This document shows, one piece after another, positions 11,262 through 22,669 of a stretch of DNA of 64,000 bases. The notes below the pieces were generated by a model that saw nothing but the letters and a program-made list of their open reading frames with translations, was not told the DNA's origin and searched no databases. Position 1 is the first letter of the stretch. Every line of letters begins with the position of its first letter. Origin of the DNA: Bilabrum cf. latius (lineage: Eukaryota; Bigyra: Bicosoecida; Bigyra; Bicosoecida); contig OZ237757.1 in NCBI GenBank assembly GCA_965178125.1, positions 682,001 to 746,000 of the forward strand. The letters run 5' to 3'. A program made the translations under genes and the position numbers.

Positions 11262-14200
11262 TCACGCAGGCCCCCAGCGGCCGTCCACTCCCGCGAGTCC
11301 GTTCCATGCCAACGCGCCCTCGCTCGACAGCCGCTGCAGCTCTTGCTGGAGCGAGGAGCCGGGTCGCGCCTTCCGTAATTGCGGAGTCAGTGCTGTGCCG
11401 TGTCGCGATCTGAACTCGCCACCAATGTCTGCCGCCGTCACCACCGCACCGCTGGCCGTCATGCACAGCCGCTTCACGATATCAACCAGCTCCTCGCCCA
11501 AGGCCACGGGAGAGGTCGGCACGCTCCCTAGTCCAGCGCTGCCAGCACCAGAACGGGCACTAGCCGGTGAGCTGCCGCGAGAGCTAGAAGCAGCGCTGCC
11601 CCCGAGTGCCGCGGCCAGCTGCACCCTGTCTGTACCCTCCCGAACAATGTACCCCTCTGCTTCCGCCGCTGCCAGGAGACCCTGGAGCCGAGTCCCGGGC
11701 TTCCATGCCACGAGCGCCTTCCGCATCTTCACGCCGGTCAGCTGCGTGTATTGGTTGCCGATGTCGGCTTGGCACGCGCTGCCGCCGACCCTGGCAACGA
11801 TCGATACGATCGCCTGGATCCAACCGTGCTGGGAGTTCGGTCTCGTAATGCCGTCCCATGCCTGGCTTGCTGCCGCCAGCAGGTGATCGCTAGACTCGGT
11901 GCTGACCGTGCCAGCGCCTGCACCGGCCGCCCCACCTGCAGCCGCGCCAGCCCCCCCCGACTCGGCCGACCCAGGCTCCGCGACCCGATCCGATCTGCTG
12001 CCCAGCACCACTTTGTCCACCGTGATCCACCGCAGCGCCTCCCGCTCAGCCGCCGCGTCCAGGATGGTCCTGATCCTCGTGCCCGGCCTCCAGCCCACCA
12101 GCGCCCTACCCATATTCTTCCTCGTCCTGGTGACGAAGTCGCTGCCGATGTCCGACTGGGTCGCTTCGCCGCCCCGGTGCCGCACGATGTCCACCACCAG
12201 ACGGATCCAGCCGGTCATCGATGTCGGGATGGCCGGGGAAGCAGCAGCTGGCGCCTCGGCAGGCGCGGGCGCGGTAGTCGATCGAGGGGCCGGTACGGGC
12301 GCGGGCTGAGGCGCAGGCTCAGGCTCGGGCGCGCGTCTGTGCTCCGCTACTCCCGGCCTGCCTCCGGCAACCAGCTAGAGCGTTTCTTCGCACAGGCCAG
12401 GAACTGCGGATGATGACATGGTGCCGCTCACCACCGAGACATCTGGCCCGAATCGAGACCCGATGGCCGAGCCTACCAGTGAGGCAGACCCGTCCTCGTC
12501 GACAAACCCACCAGCCCCAGCCCCCGAGCCAGCATCTCCTCGAAGACCAGCCGCTAGGTCTCGAGGTCGCAGCTCTCTCCCCCCGGACACGTGGACACGC
12601 CGCCCACCGTCCCCATCTTCCTGCTCCTCGTCATCGTCAGACACATACGCGCTGCTGATAGTCCCGTCGGTGCCACTGTCGAGCCCTTGCAGTGCAGTCG
12701 CCCTGGCGCCCGGTGCCGCCCCACTCTAATAGCCCTTGCCAGCATTCGACCCAATCGCGCTCGCCACGCTAGCTCCGGTTCCCCCTGCAGTCGCACGCCC
12801 GCTCCGATCACCCGGAGATCGCGCCTCGCCACCCCTTGCCTCGGTGCCGGACTCAGACCCTAGGGCGCTCCGACCAGAACCGCACTAGCTGCCTGAACCA
12901 CACAGTGCCCCGCCCTGACTTCGACCCGAGGCTGCCTCAGCACCAGAACCGCCCTGATCCCTGCGGCCCGACTCTCCTGCGAGGCCGAGCGTGGCTAGCC
13001 CCGAGCCCGAGTCTTGACCCTTTGCAGCGGTGGCTCCCCAGGACTTCTCTGCAGGTAGCCACCACCTCCCGTCCACTCCCCCCTTGCCGTTCCAATGCAG
13101 CTGCCCCCCCTTCACGAGCTTGTCCAGGACGTGCGCCATCAGGAACTCAGGATGGACCTCCTTGAGAGCCTCTGAGATTTTCCGGCCGAAACGCATCTTG
13201 AACCGGCTGCCGACCTCTGCCGACGGTACGTGGCTGCCCGGCGGCGACAGGCGAAACAGGTCCAGCAGCACGGCTTCCCATCGCCGCATCTCCCATCTGC
13301 TCACTTGCACAGGCGGCAAGCCAGCTTCGACCTGAGGTTCCGCCCGCGCGGCGCCCCCGGACTTGCTCCAGCCCCCCGAGGCCCCAGCACCCGGTGGCGG
13401 CCTGTACACGCCCCCCCCCCCCGCGACGGTCCTGGCCTGCCCCATGGCCAAAGAGGACGGGGTCAGGAGGGCGCCTCGGGTCCCACGGGCGCCAGCACCT
13501 GCCGACGTTCCAGACAGCAACTTTCCCCCGTCTACCCCTCTCTCAATCATCGAGGACGATGACGAGGCAGACGCGCCAGCTCTCCGGTGCTGCGACCCCC
13601 CACTGGCGGCGGCAGGCGCTGCAGAGGAGGACACAGAGCCGGCGCCATGAAGGGTGCCGCCAGTGGCTCTAGACGGCGTTGCAGTCATAGTTGATGCCAT
13701 CACGGACCTAACGCCATCCACAGATCCCGCCGTCCAGTGGTGCCCCCCTGCCGCCCCGACTCCCTATGCGCCTACCATGGGGGCATGGGCAGGGGCAGCG
13801 CTCCTCTGCCTTCGAGATCTCCTCCACGCCTCTTCCTAGGGGCCGGGGGGCTTGGCCGTGCGCCACGGTACTTCTACTCGGGCCTCGGGAGGTTTACTTT
13901 GCCCTTGCACCTGGTATTCGTCGTCTTCGTCGCGATCTTGATCCGGAGTGGGGGCGCGGGAGCTCTGGTCTGACGGTGCGGCATATCGGGTTGTGGATGG
14001 CTGGTGGGTGGCAGGCTCGCCTCTGATTCCCTCCGCAAACTAAACGGTGCCATCTTCCAGGCCCATGCCCTCCCCAGGGCCTCCACCTTTTGCTTGAGGC
14101 TGGATGGTGATGCGCGATGTGCGTGTGTCTTTAGTGGGCGGCGGCGTCGTTGCGAACTCCTCTATTCGCTTCGGGTCAAGCAGTACCACCGAATCCCGCC

Positions 14201-14675
14201 CATCTCCACTCTCTGCCAGACTACTTGCCATGCCAGACGCTCCTCCAGTTGTGTTGATTGTTCCAGCGGTTGGTTCTTTCTCGGATCTGGACGTAGATCT
14301 GGATCCAGATGCGGTCGCAGCCTATCCTGACGTAGCAATGCTGCCTGAGGGTGAAGCCGAGCCTACCTTACCATCTGACGTGGACATGTGTTCACTAGAC
14401 TCACGGCCTGGTACGCTTAGCTCTTTTCCGTCCACGACCAAAAGTTCATCTTCTTCTGCTTGCCGCGCAAGGTCCTTCATGGTTGTACCAGGCAGCGAGC
14501 TGTTCAAATCTTTCGTCAGCCGCCCCCCATACTACCTTTTATATTCCTAGCGTATCTACGAAAATGTACCTTTGCCGCCGAGATCGTCCACGAGGTCCAC
14601 AATTAGATCAGCCCATTCTTCAAGGCCACCGGGAAGTGGGCGTTCTCTCGCTTCAGGCTGATCGGATGCGCTCAT
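11262..14675 (-). CDS. Protein with five winged-helix-like (LOTUS/OST-HTH-like) modules
   Basis: A 1137-residue frame from the ATG at 14675 to TGA 11262-11264, reading ten TAGs (14556, 14547, 14532, 14322, 14040, 13836, 13764, 12885, 12726, 12375). It carries five copies of a roughly 65-residue module, near residues 15-80, 460-545, 820-895, 945-1015 and 1060-1137. The shared pattern is W..L..D(I/L)(V/F), then (A/S)(D/E)IG..(F/Y), a Leu-rich helix, and a basic-Pro-Gly turn. Three TAGs sit inside module 1, and reading them as Gln makes it align with the others. Linkers are Gly/Ser/Pro-rich and disordered. The pattern resembles RNA-binding LOTUS/OST-HTH domains, but that is inference. Related modules form the C-terminus of the helicase at 54862-58778. 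Confidence 0.65.
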
Positions 14676-15864
14676 GGTCCACTTCACTGCGTAAACATGC
14701 ACATAGGAAATACATGCTTCTGGACTTTGTTGCCAAATTAAGGCACATTCAAGGGAACCGGACACCAGACCAACTGTTCCTGGCATGCATGGACAACCTC
14801 CAAGCAAGGTTTACCGGGGCGCAGTCCAGCAATTTAGCGCAACAGAACACTGAACCACTCAATTCAAGTGTGAAATTCTTCGGGTACACCCGAGCTCAGT
14901 CTGTGTTAGACTCACATGCAAAATATGGTGGGGAGTGTCTTCAGCCTTGCGGCTACGCTGGTACAGGCCAGAGAGCAAGTGACACGGAAAGGTGCGTCGA
15001 TGTGCTCAGCCAACAGCACAAACGACTACCTGCCGGTCGGGCAATTACTTCAAAGAAGAGTACGGACTTTTTCGTGGGACCAATTTACATCTTCATCATC
15101 GGCGAATGGGCCCCAAATTTCCTTCCTACAGAATCTGAATTTCAGATCTCAGCACACTGCACCTCCCCCAGCCATTAAAAATTAATGCGTTTATATTGTA
15201 CCGGGGACGAAAGAGGCCTGAAATGGCCCGGCGTGGTCCCAACTACGGCCTGAAAGCAGCCCGTGCCGCAGCCTCCAACTAGATACTCCCGGCGAAGAGC
15301 TGCTATCCATGGGATCCAGCGGCGTGACCGAACATAGCTAGATACGACAGATCAAGGCCCTGAGTCATGGGAGATACTCACTGAAAGAGAGTGCGCACGC
15401 TCCGAAATGTAGGGGATCGTGTTCCCGTAGAGAGACACTGTGAGGTGGTCTGAGTGGTCCTACTAGTAGGAAGAGCGTGTCCGAGACAGGCGATAGATTC
15501 CTAGAAATACATGTGCCCGGCGTGCAGCCTGCGAAAAGATGCTGGCACAAACAAGACGTCAAGATGAAGATTTAAATTGTCCAGCCAAGAAGTATACGGC
15601 TCTCACAGGAGCCTCGTAGCTGCGGAATACTAGGCTCTTAGCGATACTTTTAACTTTGTTTCAGCATACACCCCGCCACCGGCATCCCTTGGAAACACAC
15701 GAAAAAGAAAGCCTGTGTTGGTGTGCGACCTTCTCTTCGTTGCGACCAACGGATTTACATGTTCCCCTTGATGGGTACTGCAATGGCGTACATGCGTGTT
15801 GCAGCTAATTTCTCCTTAAGAGCTTAATAACGTCAAGCGTCCTGCCCGGGAGATCGGAGCCATC
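14676..15864. other. Divergent intergenic region
   Basis: Lies between the minus-strand winged-helix gene and the plus-strand kinase, so it should hold both promoters. No RNA gene, repeat or conserved coding segment is recognised. Confidence 0.5.
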
Positions 15865-18800
15865 ATGCCGAGACAGACCAGCAGCGTTCAGGCTTTGGCT
15901 TCCAATGCCTGGGCCTCGATGCTGCTCCCATTCGCTCTGTCAGCGATTCTTATTACTGCAGGAGTACTTATTCTTGATATACTATCTCAGCTATTTGGGG
16001 AGGCTGTGCTCTACAGGTCCAGGCATGTTATCAGCACAGAGTTGGCAGCCCCGTGGCCTCGGCGCATAGTAGTTAACGAGTCTGATTCTGGCACTGACAT
16101 ATTTCCCGAAGATCAGTACAAGCGCACGACTGCAGTGATTCAGGGTGCAATCGGAAGCGCCTGTTCCGCACTGATTGTGCTGGCAATTTCGGGGGGTCTT
16201 GCATTCGCTGCCTTGTGGTGTCGCGAAACTTGGCAACACTCAGCGACAACTCTGGACAATGATGCTGCCCAAAGCAGCCGTGAGCATGCATGTTGCTTTG
16301 GAATGCTCGAGGGGGCCTGCCGGACCCGAAGGTCGGTGCTCCTCCTGCTCATCACAATCCTGGCGGCGATGATGGCAGTCGAGGCGTCCTTCCAGTACAT
16401 CCCCAGAAATGCCGGCCCCGGCGGCGGAACGTTTGGCCCAGGTCCTCTCGTCATGTCATACGCGGGGGCCGTAGGCCTCGCCCGCGGTTCGTGGCATTAC
16501 TTATCGCGAGCAGTCTAGGGGGAGCCGTGGACGATCGGTGATGTCCGGTACTCTATCCCGCAGCTGAGCACAGTGTCGCCCGGCGTGTCGCTGACTGGGG
16601 CCGTGTTTGTCAGCACGGTGGTGATTTCCACGATGATCATCGGCTCGGCCAACGCCACGAGGCCCAGGGCAGAGATCCAGGCCAAGAGGAGCAGGCTGGT
16701 GACCATCATCACGTGCGTGGTGGTGGGATTCGCGGCAAACGCATTCGTGTCTGCCACCATTGGCTTCACGAACTTGGGAGCATCTACATCCTCCTACAAG
16801 AAGGGAACTGGCGCCATTCGTGACCTAGAGGCGCTTCGGAATGGCCTCTGGGCTCAGCATGGGTGGTCTACCGGGACCCAGTCGATGCCTGACAACACAC
16901 CCGGTTCGTACGGTCGGTATGAATCTCTGGATGTGCAGGCGCAGCCGCTGCTACTCGGGGCAGATGGTCAGCCGGTTTATTTTCTCGCGCTGCAGCAGCA
17001 CGCTGCCCTTGCTCTTGCTCCAAATAGCAGAGATAATGCCAGCGAAGCGTTGCTGAAAGCTGCAAGGGCGGGTGCAGTCACAGGTGCAAAGGCGGGCGGG
17101 CTCGCAAACACCGTGGCTAATTCGTCCGTGGTGGGCTCTTGCCTCATTCGAATGAGCTCGGCCGAGTCCTCTGTGGCCCTGACTGCCCTCGACTACGCCA
17201 GGGGCAAATTGGCTGCATCGGGCGGGAACACATCTGCTGCTGGGCTGGCCTTCCCACTCTCTGTCAGCGATGTGCTGGACGGGGCAAGCAACAGCCAGCC
17301 CAGCCTGTATGAAGAGAAACTGGAGGGCCTGACGCGATGGCTACCCGCTGGAATTGTGTTCATGTCTGCCGTGTACCTTGGATTCACTGGCTGCGGCTTC
17401 TGCTTGTTCGTGCTGACTCCAGCAGTTGGGCTCCGACGGGTGCTCGCCACATCCGATGCGAAATTTGGAAAGTGGGCGGTGGCTGCAAAGCTCCGGGGCA
17501 GCGATGAGCGGCACAGACCGACCAGGGTGGTACCTTCCGCGGCAGCGCCCGGCGGTAATCCCAGGGACGGATCAGACGAACACGGCTCAACTGCTGCTTC
17601 GGCTCGGCAAGGACCTCCAGAATGGCAGCTGGGTCGATCGGAAGCTGGCTGGGACTGGGTTGGGACGCCTATTGGAGTGAGGTGTGCTGCCTGCATCGGT
17701 AACCTATTAGTGTCTCGTGTGATCATGCTGCTAGCCGCGTGCTGCTGCTAGCCGTGCCGGCGTTGCGCTTGCGACACCTGCTGCACGGGCGATTGCTGCA
17801 ATTGTTGCAGTCCTACGGCCCCAAAGCGCCCGATGCAAAGCAACGGTCTTACAGAAGCGGATGGTACCAGGCCCACGTAGCATTCGATCGTACGTTCACT
17901 GCGTGAGTGCAGCAAAGGTGGTCAGCTACCCGCTGGATTGCGTGCGGGGCCAACCGGAAGGAGGTCTGCAGGCAGGGGATCTACACTCCGCAGGCATGAC
18001 ACCAGCGAGGAAATGCATTCCGAATGCGGCGGTGCCCTGACCTGCTCGGAGTCGGAGCACAAGCGCGAGAAACAATGGGCTTTGGCGGCATCTGACGCGT
18101 ACGCCTTCGGCAGGGCAGCTTGGGCGGCGCTGTCACCGGCTCTGGATGAGGGCACAGTGCCGTGCTGCGCGGGGTGGTGCGGTCACACACCGCGCGGGAA
18201 GAGTATGTGCGGCTCATGTCAAAGTTAGGCTGGGAACTCCGACCCAGGTGCGGCCTCAGACGTGTCATTGGTGGATCCTCAGGTGCGGGCAGCGGAGCTG
18301 ATGCTGGAAGAGGCTGCGCAGGGCTCAATCGAGAACCGTGCTGCAAAATCCAGCTCAAGCAGCTCATCGCATGCGTACTATAGCGGTAAGCCGGCATCTT
18401 AGTACCACCGTCAGTCGAGCCTCGGTGCCGCACTCGTGCGCTAGGTGCGAGCGCGGACCGCCCTGCTGGCAATCGCTCTAAAGTGCCTGACCACTGCCGC
18501 AATCCTGCACTTTATTGCTGTGAATATCGTGCAAGCGGCTCTACTAAGCAAACCAGACGCCATCTGCGAGTGCGCATACACTAGCATTGCTGGGATTCGT
18601 GGCTTTTTCCCCTGCCAAGACACGGCCCTCGAGGGCAAGCCCGTGAGTGAATTGCTGCAGGACGAGTGGCAGGACGCTGCGATCAGCTATGTTGTAGGAG
18701 ACCTAGTGTGGCGGTTTGTTTGGTTCGTCATCCGGGTCGCGGTGCTGGGCGCGCTCTATTTGTTCGCCGTGCAATCCGACGAGCTGGAGACTGCCGTGGC

Positions 18801-20162
18801 GCAGGCGGACAGACATGCAGCCGCATTGCGAGCCAGGCTGCGGTTCGTCTCTCACGAGTGCAGGGTGCCTCTGAACTCGGTGGTGCTCGGGCTGGAGTTT
18901 GCCAGCGAGGCTGCGATAGAGGCGGAGAGGGCGGCGGGAGGGATCCGCAGGCGGCTGGCAACTCGAGGCAGGGGTCTTGACAATGGTATTGGCATGGGTC
19001 GTTCTGGCTCTGCCGGCGGCTATGACGAGAGTTTTGATGATGCTAGCCGTCAGTAGCAAGCATCCATGGGTGAAAATCCAAGGGAAAACTCGACTGCGAA
19101 TAGCACCGCCGACCTGGACGCTGCATTAGCCACCCTGCGCGAGTCCATGCCCTCGCTTCAGGCAGCGGCGCAGTCGATGCAAGCCACGCTGGACGACGTG
19201 CTGAGCCTGGAGCAGATCGAGGCAGGGGCCATGCGGCTCCAAGTCAAGCCAGCCCGCATCGGGCCTGCCTTCCTGCAGTCGGTGGCTCAGAGGCTCCGCA
19301 CCCAGGCGGTGCACGCTGGCGTGCAGATGCGGTGGGTAGACCTGCGTGATCACCGCGGCGCGGGTGGGAGAGGGCCGGCCGGTGTGTCAGTGCTGGTGGA
19401 CCAGGGCAGACTGCAGGGCGCAATGATGACGATTGCATCGAATGCACTTCATTGGAGCACTGGGGATGATGACGGGTCCGAGAGTGGAAGCAAGGCCAGC
19501 CCCACTGTCACGCTGGGGTGCTCGAGTGCCCCGCCGCACCTGTGGACGGGAGAGGACTGGGCGCAAGCAGCGAGGGGATTAGGCGCTGATACCGCTGGAC
19601 GGCTGCTGCAAATTGTGACTGGCTCGTTCAATCGGTTGCAAAGTGATAGAGTCGGAAGCAGTCACCAAACGGACGTGCCAGTCCACGCGCCACGCCAATC
19701 TGACGCAATGGGAACCGGGTCAACAATGGGCGCAGCAGTTTCCGCACGTCTTGGCGATGATCACGAGGGCATGCCTGCTACTAGTAAGCCGAAGAAAGTC
19801 TCACAAGAGAAGCTAGCTAGCGAGTCAGTGCCTGCCGAGGGAGGTCGGAGGGCCGCTGACAGCCGAATGCCAAAGCAGCGCACTGGGTCCGATCCTGACG
19901 ATACTGCGGCAATGCAGATGATGCCCATGCATCGGGCCCACACCTTCAGAACTCAGGGTCCTGTAGCCGGACGGACAGGTCCACAAAACATGCGCCTATC
20001 CGGAGGCAAAGGCGGCTCTTCAATGGGCAAGCTCAGTGACGACGGTCACGCGGCTGTGACTGTCTTCGCCACGGATCTGGGCAACGATGTGGTGCATGAA
20101 CTGGTACTGCAGCAAAGCTAGCTTGAGTCGATACCCGCTCCTGGTGATGCTGCTGATGCTGC

Positions 20163-20221
<59 letters not shown>

Positions 20222-22209
20222 GCGCGACATCGCATCACACATCTACGGACCCTTCGCTTGCTCAACAGCCCAGGAGCTCCGACGTGTCAGGAACGCGTCG
20301 CGGTGTGGCGGTTGAGGTCGCCGTACGCAGAGGTGCCCCCTCACCCCAGACCCACCATGGGACTCCCTACCCCTGCTTCGGTTCGAACGTAAGCTTGGAC
20401 GGAGCGCCAGCTAAAGGTACAGGATTGCTAGGCACCAAGACAGTCAGAAGCAACGACAAGCATGGATTCGATCAAGAGGGGAGCGGCTGCATATTGAGGT
20501 AGCCAGAGGCCGTGTCCCAGCCCCAAACCTCCCGCTCCCACTGCGGGTCAATCGGCCTAGGCATTGCGCACCATTCCTCCTCTGCTGAGTCAGGCAGCAA
20601 CGCGCCTAATTCGCTCCATTCAACGGGTCGTCTGCACCAGATGACCAGCCATGGCTCGCGAGCCCAGGCAGCTGCAGGAACGAGCCACTCGATCTGGACC
20701 GCCAATCGCACCATGGATGCCACGGAGGCAGACGTGAGCGAGGCAATGGAGGCAGCACGCTTCGCGCGAGACGGTGCCTCTTCACATGACGATCCGGTAA
20801 CAGCAGGTGGGCAAAAGAAGCTCAGGGGCGTGTGCTGCGTTGATCCCACAGGACAGAGTGCCTACTAGCGCCTTGAGCGGGGCTTGGTACGGGCACACCA
20901 ACCTCACCGGCATACAAGCGGTACATCTGCTGCCAAGACTCGCGAGAGCACGGCCAGTGGGAGATCTCGTGATCATAGAAGCTCACATTCTGGCAGTAGA
21001 AACGTGTTGCCGTCAGACGGTGCGAGCGAGTCCGACGGTCAGGTCTTGGGAGCTGCGACCAATGCGCGTGCAGCTGGCACTGGTGCTAGCAATGCCGGTT
21101 CATCGGTGTCTGTCTGTCTCTGGGCGCTGGACGAGGGGCGCGGGATCGACCGGCAGGACTGGGGCGGGGTGTTCTCTGCTCTGGACGGACTGCACTCGGG
21201 GATCCTCACATCGGAGGGGCAGGGGTCGGGGCTTGGGCTGGCTGTGGCGGCGCAGGTGCTGCGGCTGCACGGGGGCTGCTGCGGGTTCAGCAGCTGTCCA
21301 GGCGCTGGCAGCGTGTTCTTCCTGTGGTTCAGGGCAGCTGTAGTGCACAGAGATGACACAGAACATGGCGAAATCTCTTCGGCAGACGAGGAGATCAGCG
21401 TCCCGAAATCGAGTGTGGGTCTATCGGGTCGTCTTGGCGCGCGGCAAGGCGAGGGGGAGGCGGACATGAGCAAGGCTGCAGAGGCCCGAAAGATGGAACG
21501 AGGAAGCGCTGCACTCGTCACATAGAAGTCCACGTAGAGCAGCCAGCCACATCACGGACGAGGCAGGAGACGAAGAGTTGTCAAGAGAAGGGACAAGAAG
21601 ATAGCGGGTGAGAATGACTAGAAATCCAGAGCCGGGGCAGGCGATAGTTGCCTAGCAGACGGTGTTGGCTCAACAGGGCAGAATGAAGCCGTGGGAGCTG
21701 GCGCTGCCGCAGGGGGTGTGCTTCGTGTTCCTGCAAGGACGCAAAGCGTACCAGACAGACCCACGGCCTCTGCTCGCACGGTGCTTGTGGTGGACGACAG
21801 CCGCTCCAACCGCGTGCTTCTGGCCTCGATCGTGAAGCGATGCATGCCGGCGGCATGGGAGGGCACTCGGGTGCTGCAGGCCAGCGACGGGGTGCATGCG
21901 CTGGAGGTGATTGAGCAGGAGATGGAGGAGAGGAGCGGGGCTGTTGCTGGTGAGGAGTGCCCAGTGCGGCTGGTGCTGCTGGATTTCTCCATGCCGCGGA
22001 TGTCAGGGCCGGAGATGGTGCGACGCATGAGGGCGGACAGGCGCGCGTCTGTGCGAGGCATCCCGGTGGTTGGAGTGACTGGGAATGCGCTGCCGGAGGA
22101 TGTGGAGCATTTCAAGGAGTGCGGGGCAGAGCGGGTGCTATTGAAGCCCGTGTCCGTGGCAGGAATCCGGAAGGTATTGCAGGACGTCGCTGTCAGGCAC
22201 TTCTGTTGA
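15865..22209 (+). CDS. Giant multi-membrane hybrid histidine kinase, copy 1
   Basis: A 2114-residue frame from the ATG at 15865 to TGA 22207-22209, with 13 in-frame TAGs (16516, 17749, 17878, 18226, 18400, 18442, 19054, 20119, 20500, 20866, 21523, 21535, 21619). In order: several membrane helices (about residues 15-45, 92-117, 152-172, 240-295, 490-515, 865-970); a Cys-rich patch after residue 620; the H box SHECRVPLNS (phospho-His near 996); a coiled dimerisation segment; the N box TIASNALHWS (about 1189); a disordered insertion of about 560 residues; G boxes DEGRGID (about 1755) and GQGSGLGLA (about 1786); and a C-terminal receiver domain with VVDDS, phospho-acceptor LLDFSMP, Thr in VTGN and Lys in LKP. 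The chemistry is ATP to His to Asp phosphorelay at a membrane; the signal is unknown. Paralogue at 58953-64000. Confidence 0.85.
20146..20220 (+). repeat. GCT/GAT trinucleotide run inside kinase 1
   Basis: Consecutive GCT codons switch to consecutive GAT codons, giving a poly-Ala then poly-Asp tract in the disordered insertion of the ATPase domain. It is likely length-variable. Confidence 0.9.
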
Positions 22210-22669
22210 AGCCGAAGAGTCATGAATCATGATAAGGCCCTAAATCTACCCACGAGCATACCACAGAGCTTGCTAGCTTGCTTGCCTATAGATCCGCGCC
22301 GCACGATCCCAATTGGAGTTGCACGCTATCGACTATGGCGTTGGTTCCGCAAACCAATTTCTAATGCGCGGCGGCAGTCGTTGTCCGGGCTCAGCATTTC
22401 CTCCTATCGTTTAAGCCAGCAACGTTGCTTTTCAGTGAGACGTTCATGATATCGCTATGGATTTTTAATCGTGGCATCTAATGTAGGAATTTGAACGATG
22501 ATGCATGGTGGCTTCCTCCACTGCGTGTGCCCCGAATGCCCGACAAACTATTGGCGACACTGGTACTCAAGCGTGCACCTGATAGAGCTTTCGAACCTCT
22601 ACTTGCTACAGTATGATTGAAACATGTGTATTTGTACCATTTTCCTTGTTTTCGCAGGATTTTAGGACG
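22210..22669. other. Intergenic between kinase 1 and surface protein 2
   Basis: No gene is seen. A pyrimidine-rich tract ending in 'tttcgcag' at about 22640-22657 precedes the next ATG by about 12 nt and looks like the acceptor of a 5' UTR intron. Confidence 0.5.
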
